Positions 1 through 5,510 of a stretch of 5,801 nucleotides of DNA are shown piece by piece. Every line of letters begins with the position of its first letter. Within the stretch, counting starts at the first letter, position 1. A program made the position numbers and the translations under genes. Location: contig JACVIW010000162.1 of the NCBI GenBank assembly GCA_015711695.1, positions 1 through 5,801 on the forward strand, in the 5' to 3' direction. Source of the DNA: Candidatus Geohydrothermomicrobium daggyaiense (GTDB lineage Bacteria > Actinomycetota > Geothermincolia > Fen-727 > JACVIW01). The notes under the pieces were generated by a model, which saw only the letters and a program-made list of their open reading frames with translations, made no database searches and had not been told where the DNA came from.

Positions 1-323
1 ACAAGAAGAATGTACAGTTAAACCAGAAAAAAAATCAAGCGCTAATCTGATGATTGATTGGCGTTGAAATTACGCTATCTGACAGAATATCGCTTTTTTC
101 CCTTTGTGAATCAAAAGTAGCGAAATGACATACGGCTTCAAAATGCTCATTTATGGTCTTTTTTGAACAGGGGTATACAAAACAAAAAGGATTTGTTAAT
201 GCGATCTCAAAAGAATTATTAGAGATTCTCAAACGGACTTGTGAAAAAACTCAAGATAACATTCCGGTAAACGAGACTAGCGTTCGCGGATAACGGGATC
301 ATGTCGACCTGGGGGATTATACA
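1..323. other. 5' intergenic region, no convincing gene
   Basis: This AT-rich stretch lies ahead of the MgtC-like gene. Open frames on both strands are short and match no family I recognise: a 65-codon minus-strand frame (232 to 35) and a plus-strand frame open from 129 to about 290, with an ATG at 153 that would give 46 residues. The plus-strand frame has a mildly protein-like stretch (ISKELLEILKRT), so it could be a gene remnant, but neither frame has a clear ribosome binding site. I see no convincing -35/-10 pair for the downstream gene and no RNA gene. Confidence 0.5.
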
Positions 324-983
324 ATGAATGACACAATTGAAATAGTCCTGAGAGTAGTTGTTGCAGCAGCGTTAGGGGGTCTTGTTGGACTGGAAAGAGA
401 GCTAACAGGACGCCCCGCCGGAATAAGAACCCATATCCTTGTGACCGCCGGAGCGTGCATTTTCACAGCTATCTCAGTGTTCGGGTTTCCTGGTCTGAAA
501 GAAACTGACAGGGTCGCCGCGGGGGTAGTCACCGGCATCGGTTTTATAGGCGGCGGTGCGATTCTCAAAAGCGAAGGCGGATATGTAACAGGCTTAACGA
601 CAGCCGCAAGCCTATGGAGTTGCGCCGCGATCGGGATGCTCGCTGGAGCGGGTTTCTTTCTTGTCGGCCTGATTATCACCGCACTGGACCTCTTTGTTCT
701 CGAGTTTATAAACTGGGTCGTTGATTTCGCAGCACCAAAAATGAAAAGGCACAAATTAATCCTTTCGATCTCCGGCGAATATAAACCAGAGACGCTTGAG
801 AGCGTGAAGAAACTGCTTGCCTGTCGCCGCTGTTTTCCCGAGATTCTTCGCTACGGTCGGTCGGATGCGGGGAGGAAAATGGAAATGGCGTTTATCACGA
901 GAATTCCTGCGAGAGCCAGTTTGGAAGATATTTCTCGGGAAATATACAACATAGAGGGTATAGAGAAAATAAGCTGGTCTTAA
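324..983 (+). CDS. MgtC/SapB family inner-membrane protein
   Basis: A 219-residue protein close to the usual MgtC/SapB length of about 220-240. The N-terminal half is the hydrophobic MgtC domain with its hallmark motifs: GLERE (residues 22-26), RPAGIRTH (30-37), GIGFIGGGAIL (71-81) and GLTTAASLW (90-98). About four to five membrane segments fall near residues 5-22, 38-55, 65-84, 93-110 and 111-130. Residues 141-219 are soluble and mixed alpha/beta, as in the ACT-like C-terminal domain of longer family members. The start at 324 is supported by GGGGG at 311-315, eight bases upstream. In Salmonella and Mycobacterium, MgtC is linked to growth at low magnesium and to survival in macrophages, where it modulates other proteins rather than clearly transporting Mg2+; most environmental homologues are uncharacterised. 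The gene stands alone here, and no magnesium riboswitch or leader peptide is visible. Family assignment is very secure, the physiological role is not. Confidence 0.95.
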   Translation: MNDTIEIVLRVVVAAALGGLVGLERELTGRPAGIRTHILVTAGACIFTAISVFGFPGLKETDRVAAGVVTGIGFIGGGAILKSEGGYVTGLTTAASLWSCAAIGMLAGAGFFLVGLIITALDLFVLEFINWVVDFAAPKMKRHKLILSISGEYKPETLESVKKLLACRRCFPEILRYGRSDAGRKMEMAFITRIPARASLEDISREIYNIEGIEKISWS

Positions 984-1026
984 AATCCTGTATCAGTTTC
1001 TTGCGCTAAGCTTCTATAAGAAATTC

Positions 1027-1316
1027 ATGTACCCCTGCAGACGCAGATGCAAGAGCGTTCTAATAGAATTTGAACCTGACCTCAGGTTGAAGCCCTAAAA
1101 GTGAAATAGGCGCTGAAGTATCAATTATCTCTCCGGAACTCATCAGCTTCGAGAGTCTCATACTCGGAAAAACTGTCACGCGCTCCAGCATGCCAGATCG
1201 AGACCCTTTCGGTTTTGAATGTTTCCACCGGCCAGAAAGTCACTGCCATCCAAAGAACAATTGCGGCGTTCCCTGCGCAGGAGGCGCGCGAGTTTAACAT
1301 TACGGTAAGAGAATGA
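1027..1316 (+). pseudogene. possible decayed C-terminal fragment of a beta-rich protein
   Basis: Two adjacent plus-strand reading frames look like parts of one protein. The first runs from ATG at 1027 to a stop at 1096-1098 and ends in IEFEPDLRLKP. The second is open from 1110 to the stop at 1314-1316, has 68 codons and no ATG start, and contains the alternating strand-like segments LKYQLSLRNSS near its beginning and REFNITVRE at its very end. Together they resemble the edge strands of an immunoglobulin-like or BsuPI-like beta-sandwich at the C-terminus of a secreted protein, with a frameshift and stops between 1096 and 1110. This is inferred from pattern alone; no family match is claimed. 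The alternative is chance open frame in noncoding DNA. The antisense frame over 1324-1121 has no supporting signal. Confidence 0.25.
1058..1088. repeat. two adjacent palindromes downstream of the MgtC-like gene
   Basis: TTCTAATAGAA (1058-1068) is a 5-1-5 inverted repeat. Four bases later AACCTGA-CC-TCAGGTT (1073-1088) is a perfect 7-bp inverted repeat with a 2-base centre. There is no T-run after either, so they do not look like an intrinsic terminator. The second has the size of a dimeric-regulator operator, but no intact gene follows it, so a regulatory role is speculative. Confidence 0.4.
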
Positions 1317-1767
1317 ATTTCCACAACCCTTGTCCCAAGTGTTAAGTAATTCTAAACAGGTGATGGTTCATCCTCATGCTTGCCTTCTCCTCTTTGAGAA
1401 TCGTTGAAAGCCAGTGCCTGGCTTCTTACTGCTATCCTGAAGTATTATGCAGCGTGACCTTTATAACTTCTTATGTACTATGTTAAGCATCCAACTGGAA
1501 AATGCATGTTTGTTCGTGTAAAGCCAAACCAAATGTTATCCTCTGGATGCACAATTCAAGATTTGCTCTTCTAAATGAAAAGGATGGTCAACGCTGACAG
1601 AACGCCATTTTCAGCCCATTCTTCCATTTCCCAGAAACGGGCATGCCTTAAATCAATTTCGAGCGTGTTAACGAGCATGACCACACTCAGAAGGTGCTCG
1701 GCGGGACTCGTAAATCCGAAAATTCCTGCCGGTGATTGCGAGGTTGCTTGTTTCCATGCTTGGCTAC

Positions 1768-1827
1768 ATTCAAGCGCTTCGGCAAAGTAGAATTATTCAA
1801 GCGTTTCAGATATTGCAAAGCTGAAAC
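1768..1827. repeat. imperfect tandem repeat, 27- and 33-base units
   Basis: Two adjacent copies begin with ATTCAAGCG at 1768 and 1795. They then share TTC, G, CAAAG and GAA in the same order, and the second copy carries 6 extra bases (27 versus 33). Both lengths are multiples of three. On the minus strand both copies read in one frame as similar short peptides ending in Glu-Thr-Leu-Glu and Glu-Ala-Leu-Glu, separated by a stop. The second copy also contains a 7-bp inverted repeat, GTTTCAG (1803-1809) and CTGAAAC (1821-1827), with an 11-base loop. It could be a local duplication in a decayed coding sequence or a simple slippage product. Confidence 0.45.
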
Positions 1828-2104
1828 CTTCCCCTGAGAGCCCTACTAAATCTTCGGGTTAGAGCGAATCGGATTCTCCGGGAGTATCATCCTGGAGGGT
1901 TGTATAATCCTACCGGTCCGGGAGATTTTATTTAACGGTCTCATTGACCTATTTCCCCGGGTAAGCGAACAGCAAAGTCATATCATTTACCCCCATTAAT
2001 ACACGGAACCCACAGGTTAAGAATTTTAGTTTTATCACCATTATTCATCTTGAAGCACTAACCGCTCCATGCGTGTTCATACTGAGCCCGGTGCACGCTG
2101 GTCA

Positions 2105-2890
2105 CTAATAAAATTCGCTCACAAGACAGAGTTCGCCTAATACCTCCTTCATAACGTTCTTCTCGCTAGCAGAAAAACCCAGATGGGAGTGCATCGTCCA
2201 ACCTTCCGCGAGAGAAAAACGCCCTGACTTCCTGCCCATTTCCCTGCACATTTCCTCAAGAAATGCTATATATGCGCCCTTTCCCTGACTTTTCTCAAGC
2301 CACTCACTCTGGCTTTTGTGTTTGGATAGCATCGAGACTTTTTTCTCATAAACTCCTTCTATATTGACGAATATTGTCGGCTTAATAGGTCTTCGCAGTG
2401 AGTCAGTAAGCCCGTAAGGCATAGCGTGATATAGATATACCCATTTATTGAACGGTTCCACAGGAGGTTCCGTCTTGAAATTGGGCATCCCTCTGGCAAA
2501 CGCTGCAGAAACAACAAGTCTCGCGGTATTGATATGGTCCTCCATGTAATCATGCAACGAGGGTATAAGCAGAACATCAGGCTTCACTCTCCTGATCACG
2601 GAGGCAACCCTTTTTAGCAACTCTAGATCGTATGTTATTGACATATCCTCACAGATCGGATCATGAAGTTTCGCACCCGCTTCTGAAGCGGACATGATAG
2701 CCTCTTTCCGCCTTAATGAGACAATTTCATCCTTCGAAAGACTATCAGTTCCCAGGCAACCATTTGCTATATTCCACATATGAATGTCCGCTCCCCGTTT
2801 GGCGAATAACAGGAGCGTGCCAGCCATCATGAACTCGATGTCGTCCGGGTGCGCTCCAATCGCAATCACAGTGAGACTTTTCTCCCTCAA
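2105..2890 (-). CDS. PIG-L/LmbE family zinc-dependent deacetylase
   Basis: A 261-residue protein with the fold signature of the PIG-L/LmbE family, which removes N-acetyl groups from GlcNAc-type substrates (for example GlcNAc-PI, MshB and BshB substrates, and antibiotic precursors). The metal-binding AHPDD motif is at residues 13-17 (His14 and Asp17 as ligands, Asp16 as likely general base). The second metal motif, HDYMEDH, is at 113-119, with His119 the likely third ligand. The family's late segment of Lys plus HKSQ (191-194) is also present. There is no signal peptide, so it should be cytoplasmic. The start is TTG at 2890: AGGAGG lies eight bases upstream, and an in-frame TGA sits two codons upstream, excluding a longer protein. 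The gene stands alone, with no glycosyltransferase or thiol-biosynthesis partner in the window, so the substrate cannot be assigned. Family is very secure, substrate unknown. Confidence 0.93.
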   Translation of the reverse strand: MREKSLTVIAIGAHPDDIEFMMAGTLLLFAKRGADIHMWNIANGCLGTDSLSKDEIVSLRRKEAIMSASEAGAKLHDPICEDMSITYDLELLKRVASVIRRVKPDVLLIPSLHDYMEDHINTARLVVSAAFARGMPNFKTEPPVEPFNKWVYLYHAMPYGLTDSLRRPIKPTIFVNIEGVYEKKVSMLSKHKSQSEWLEKSQGKGAYIAFLEEMCREMGRKSGRFSLAEGWTMHSHLGFSASEKNVMKEVLGELCLVSEFY

Positions 2891-2898
2891 ACTTCACA

Positions 2899-2904
2899 CC
2901 TCCT
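2899..2904 (-). promoter_or_regulatory. strong ribosome binding site fixing a TTG start
   Basis: On the minus strand the perfect Shine-Dalgarno sequence AGGAGG lies eight bases before the TTG at 2890. The in-frame TGA at 2896-2894 rules out an upstream start, and the AHPDD motif begins only 12 residues after the TTG. The next in-frame candidate, a GTG at residue 8, would cut into the first beta strand. Confidence 0.8.
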
Positions 2905-2969
2905 CTCGGAAAGTTAATACATGGCACACACCGTGTAGAAACACCACTAACGGAAAAGATTAATTAAAG

Positions 2970-2996
2970 CCACTGAACAGTGGGATCTGTTAACAG
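2970..2996. repeat. cluster of overlapping inverted repeats upstream of the deacetylase gene
   Basis: CCACTG-AA-CAGTGG (2970-2983) is a perfect 6-bp inverted repeat with a 2-base centre. Three bases on, CTGTTAACAG (2987-2996) is a perfect 10-bp palindrome. The inner half-sites also pair with each other: AACAG (2976-2980) and CTGTT (2987-2991), six bases apart. Seen from the minus strand this is two CTGTT elements in tandem, about 80-105 bases upstream of the deacetylase start. The spacing suits an operator for a dimeric regulator or a pair of alternative hairpins, but no regulator gene is in the window. Confidence 0.4.
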
Positions 2997-3505
2997 AAAA
3001 TACCATCCCCCTTAAAGCTTAAGTTGTATACCACTATCTTTAATCCAGGGTTTCATTCTACCCCGCGCATTTAACACATATCATTTCAAAAGTTGGGTTT
3101 TATCGGTCAAAAACGCAAAGTCCGGGCTCAACGAGAATATCTTTTTTCGCTTTCGTTTAGGCAAATCGTGAAAGAATTGACTTATCGTCTACACGTTTTC
3201 AAACAATTTCTCCGATTTCCAGATGCATTGCTGGGAGTACGCTACAGAGGCTTACTCTTTAAAAGATCAAGGAAAATCATTCGAGAACCAGGAAAAATAA
3301 CAGCCTACGGATTGCATTAAAGTTTCATAGGAAGAAGCATATACTCAAGCATCTCGGCTAATAAAATGCTTAAGCCAGGAAACAAAATGAATCAAAAGAT
3401 CAATTTTTTAAAGGATGAAATCAACTGAATTGGAGAAGAGCAGGAAACAGGTCGTTATACATAAAAGCCTTACAACAACCTGGTAGAAGCAAGCTTGTGA
3501 ACCAA

Positions 3506-4609
3506 TCAAGAAAGAAGGTGAACATTCCCGATGTTCACTCTTTCAAGACCAGCATCGTGGGCGGCATCAAGACAGGAAATGGCGGATGTCCTGCTTGTTG
3601 ATACAGGGTCATTCATTAAATAATGCGGGTGGAACGCGAGCAGACTGTATGGAATTTTTCTGTCAATAGAAGCAATAAAGTGGGCGATCGCGTAAACCTC
3701 ATCATACTCAACATAACCAGGTACAATCAGGGTCGAAGCTATCAGGGGTGGCGGCTCTGGACGTCCTTTCATCAAGTGATACGCGAGTTTGAAATTCTCA
3801 AGGGTCTGTTTGTTGCTTACTCCTGTCAGCGCTTTGTGGAGGTTATCGTCATATGCTTTCAGGTCAAACTTTACACAACCTCCTGAAAAAAGGGAAAGTT
3901 CGCATACCTTCCTGAGAAGCCTCGAGCTCATCGAACCGTTGGTTTCCCAGCAGACACGAAAAATTCTTCCCCTTGAGGCATTGAGCATTCTTCTTGCCGA
4001 TACAAGAGCGTACGGTAGCTGTGCGGAGGGATCTCCACCAAAGAAACAAACACATGAATCCTTATGACTTACCAAGCTGGCAAGATATTCCGGCGATCGC
4101 ACTGGATAAACACTTGCGGTGTTTTCCCTGAAAGTGTGATTCTGGCAAAAGAGACAATCAAAAGTACAGGCACCGAGGAAAACCGCGAGATTCCTGTAGC
4201 CTATCTCCGCAGATGGCGCATAGGAGAACTCGGGAAAACCCGTATCGCTCGACCCCGGACAAACCCATGATGCGACGCAGTTAGTTGGCAGGGGGTCGTG
4301 ATACGCGATAACGATACCCGCGCTTGCGGTGCCGGCGATATTTTTTATTCTGCCCTTAACGTTAGTTCTGAGTCCGCAAAATCCTCTTTCCCCTTCCGCG
4401 ATCCTGCAAAAATTACCGCATAAGCGACACTGTTTTCCGTTTTCGGAGCGAGGTGGTTCGTGTGGAAGTCCGTACCTCGCTCTCGCAGTTTTCCTCACCT
4501 TATTAATTATCTGTAACGACAGGTCGCTTCTCTCTATGATACATGACCTGCAAACATCAGGCGTTGAGTAAATAATTCCGGATTCCCTCTTGCATACCGC
4601 GCAGCGCAT
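3506..4609 (-). CDS. radical SAM enzyme, PflA/AmrS-related, with extra N-terminal cysteine clusters
   Basis: A 367-residue radical SAM protein. The [4Fe-4S] cluster motif CX3CX2C is at residues 148-155 (Cys148, Cys152, Cys155; CTFDCLFCQN), followed by FFGGDPS (189-195) in place of the usual GGEP, WETNG (221-225) and KFDLKAYD (247-254). Two cysteine clusters precede the core: a zinc-ribbon-like CX2C...CX2C (Cys3, Cys6, Cys20, Cys23), and CRLCGNFC...C (Cys61, 64, 68, 78), which resembles the N-terminal cluster of AmrS/PflX-type proteins. The C-terminus VNIGNVHLLS matches the family's usual end. Members of this group are often named pyruvate formate-lyase activating enzymes, but no glycyl-radical enzyme, AMMECR1 or Memo gene is in the window, so the substrate is unknown. 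The ATG at 4609 has GAGG nine bases upstream. It is transcribed divergently from the RraA-aldolase pair. Family is secure, function open. Confidence 0.92.
   Translation of the reverse strand: MRCAVCKRESGIIYSTPDVCRSCIIERSDLSLQIINKVRKTARARYGLPHEPPRSENGKQCRLCGNFCRIAEGERGFCGLRTNVKGRIKNIAGTASAGIVIAYHDPLPTNCVASWVCPGSSDTGFPEFSYAPSAEIGYRNLAVFLGACTFDCLFCQNHTFRENTASVYPVRSPEYLASLVSHKDSCVCFFGGDPSAQLPYALVSARRMLNASRGRIFRVCWETNGSMSSRLLRKVCELSLFSGGCVKFDLKAYDDNLHKALTGVSNKQTLENFKLAYHLMKGRPEPPPLIASTLIVPGYVEYDEVYAIAHFIASIDRKIPYSLLAFHPHYLMNDPVSTSRTSAISCLDAAHDAGLERVNIGNVHLLS
3507..3538 (-). terminator. possible intrinsic terminator overlapping the radical SAM stop codon
   Basis: On the minus strand GTGAACAT-CGGGA-ATGTTCAC (3538 to 3518) forms a perfect 8-bp stem with a 5-base loop, directly followed by the pyrimidine- and T-rich CTTCTTTCTTG that includes the stop codon. 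Position and shape fit a Rho-independent terminator, but the stem is only about half G+C and the T-tract is interrupted. The stem also encodes the conserved VNIGNVH tail, so it may exist for coding reasons. Confidence 0.4.
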
Positions 4610-4630
4610 CTCATTTTTCCTCGATGTCTT

Positions 4631-4680
4631 TCTTAGAAACCCAAGGCTGAAAAATTGCCCTTTATGTAATTATTCTAAGA
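4631..4680. repeat. 8-bp inverted repeat in the divergent intergenic region
   Basis: TCTTAGAA (4631-4638) and TTCTAAGA (4673-4680) are perfect inverted copies, 34 bases apart, just upstream of the radical SAM gene. They could form a large-loop hairpin in its leader or be a split regulator site. An arm of this length with this spacing can also occur by chance. Confidence 0.3.
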
Positions 4681-4746
4681 CTTCAAAAGCCCGTCTGAGC
4701 ACTTCTTAAAGGTAACCTGGAATCATCATGTATAAGCTGTTTCCCT

Positions 4747-4775
4747 TTAATTCATCGGTTGTGAAGTGTTATATT
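4747..4775 (+). promoter_or_regulatory. weak candidate promoter for the RraA-aldolase operon
   Basis: TATATT (4770-4775) is a fair -10 box, with TTAATT (4747-4752) 17 bases upstream as a poor -35 box. Transcription from here would begin around 4782 and give a leader of about 25 bases containing the ribosome binding site. The placement supports 4806 as the start codon. No sharper alternative is visible. Confidence 0.25.
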
Positions 4776-4794
4776 CTATTCTCCGAAAGTATTC

Positions 4795-4800
4795 AGGAGG
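4795..4800 (+). promoter_or_regulatory. ribosome binding site deciding the RraA-family start
   Basis: AGGAGG lies five bases before the ATG at 4806. The frame is open back to an ATG at 4728, but the 26 extra residues have no ribosome binding site and no family counterpart, so the downstream start is preferred. Confidence 0.8.
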
Positions 4801-4805
4801 TAAAA

Positions 4806-5510
4806 ATGGGTGCTGAATATTCCTGGGGAGAAATAATCTCATACTGCGAAAGGCTCGAAAAGCTTTACACACCCGCGGTTGCTGACACACTCGATGATAT
4901 GGGGTTTATGAACCAAACAATGGAATCAGGTTTTACCCCGATTATCCCGAGTGCCGTTATCGCAGGTCCAGCATTCACTCTGGATGAAGCAAAAACAAAG
5001 AAAAGCAAGAGGCTTTCAGATTATTCTCCTGAATTCGTCGCGCAAGCCCTGACGGCGATATTCGACAACATGAAAAGAGGGCAGGTAATAGCTGTTAACA
5101 CCAATGGGTTCTGGGGGGCTGGAGCATTCGGTGAACTTATGGCGACAACATCCAAATATTACGCGGGCGTTAAGGGAGCTGTGGTGGATGGACCCATAAG
5201 GGATATCGGAAGGGTGCTTGAAATTGGTTTCCCCGTCTGGGCGAGAGGAAATATACCCGCCGATTCGATTGGAAGGGTTGACCTGGTGGGCATCAACTCG
5301 CCCATATTCTGCGGCGGGGTAAGGGTAAATCCAGGCGACATTATATTCGCTGACGTTGACGGTGTAGTTGTCATACCTGTCGCCGAAGTAGACCTCGGCA
5401 AGGTCGTTGAAAAAGCCGAAGAAGTTGTCTCGGCAGAAAGGCAATCTCGTGAGGAGATAAAGAACGGTAGCTCACTTCTCGATGTTTACAGGAAATACGG
5501 AAAGCTATGA
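4806..5510 (+). CDS. RraA-family protein (HMG/CHA aldolase or oxo-acid lyase relative)
   Basis: A 234-residue protein of the RraA/menG-like family. Clear motifs are GELMAT (109-114), GAVVDGPIRD (124-133), GFPVWARG (141-148) and NPGDIIFADVDGVVVIP (175-191), followed by a helical C-terminus. Family members include 4-hydroxy-4-methyl-2-oxoglutarate/4-carboxy-4-hydroxy-2-oxoadipate aldolases, oxaloacetate decarboxylases and the RNase E inhibitor RraA. As I recall it, the aldolases use a D-X20-R-D-X2-E/D metal and substrate motif. Here Arg132-Asp133 are kept, but the upstream acidic residue is Glu110, one residue further away (X21), and the final acidic position is Arg136. The catalytic activity is therefore uncertain. 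The gene overlaps the next one by ATGA, which points to joint translation with a KDPG-type aldolase and a role in 2-oxo-acid or sugar-acid breakdown rather than RNase E control. No signal peptide; cytoplasmic. Confidence 0.9.
   Translation: MGAEYSWGEIISYCERLEKLYTPAVADTLDDMGFMNQTMESGFTPIIPSAVIAGPAFTLDEAKTKKSKRLSDYSPEFVAQALTAIFDNMKRGQVIAVNTNGFWGAGAFGELMATTSKYYAGVKGAVVDGPIRDIGRVLEIGFPVWARGNIPADSIGRVDLVGINSPIFCGGVRVNPGDIIFADVDGVVVIPVAEVDLGKVVEKAEEVVSAERQSREEIKNGSSLLDVYRKYGKL

Larger units (their letters stand above)
984..2104. other. 1.1-kb region without an intact gene
   Basis: This long gap separates the MgtC-like gene from the convergent deacetylase gene. No frame on either strand combines a start, a ribosome binding site and a recognisable family. 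Pieces with protein-like composition appear in several frames and are broken by stops: a plus-strand beta-rich fragment (about 1027-1316, listed separately); a 73-codon minus-strand stop-free run (1792 to 1574) rich in Ala, Glu and Leu; and short minus-strand runs at about 1440-1345 and 1575-1480. These would fit a graveyard of decayed genes, but stop-free runs of this size also arise by chance. Short palindromes and a tandem repeat are listed separately. No tRNA, rRNA or insertion-sequence ends were seen. Confidence 0.6.
2891..3505. other. 0.6-kb AT-rich region without a recognised gene
   Basis: This gap separates two genes on the same (minus) strand, so it must hold the promoter of the deacetylase gene and the downstream end of the radical SAM transcript. 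The only sizeable frame is on the plus strand, 3093-3320, starting at TTG and encoding a strongly basic 75-residue product (many Arg and Lys, segment RYRGLLFKRSRK). It has no ribosome binding site and no family resemblance that I trust. Inverted repeats are present at 2970-2996 (listed separately) and at AAGCAT 3347-3352 with ATGCTT 3366-3371. No clear -35/-10 pair could be assigned for the deacetylase. Confidence 0.55.

Noticed and set aside
35..232. 65-codon minus-strand frame
   Set aside because: No ribosome binding site, no family resemblance, and composition consistent with chance in AT-rich DNA.
1575..1790. 71-codon plus-strand frame with an ATG
   Set aside because: The product is rich in Ser, Cys and Arg in the way antisense frames often are, and there is no ribosome binding site. 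The opposite strand reads more like protein.
2066..2101. Bulged stem CCA-GCGTG / CACGC-TGG downstream of the deacetylase stop, considered as a terminator
   Set aside because: The loop is 18 bases and there is no T-tract on the minus strand, so it does not meet intrinsic terminator criteria.
3093..3320. 75-codon plus-strand frame starting at TTG, strongly basic product with a vague DNA-binding or transposase look
   Set aside because: No ribosome binding site, no recognisable motif, no terminal inverted repeats nearby, and composition typical of AT-rich noncoding DNA. Kept only as a note in the region entry.
3623..4571. Several plus-strand open frames of 68-92 codons and a second minus-strand frame
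   Set aside because: All lie within the radical SAM gene on the opposite strand or in another frame and have no independent support.
4728..4805. N-terminal extension of 26 residues on the RraA-family protein
   Set aside because: The AGGAGG at 4795-4800 and the family's usual N-terminus both point to the ATG at 4806. The extension overlaps the likely promoter.
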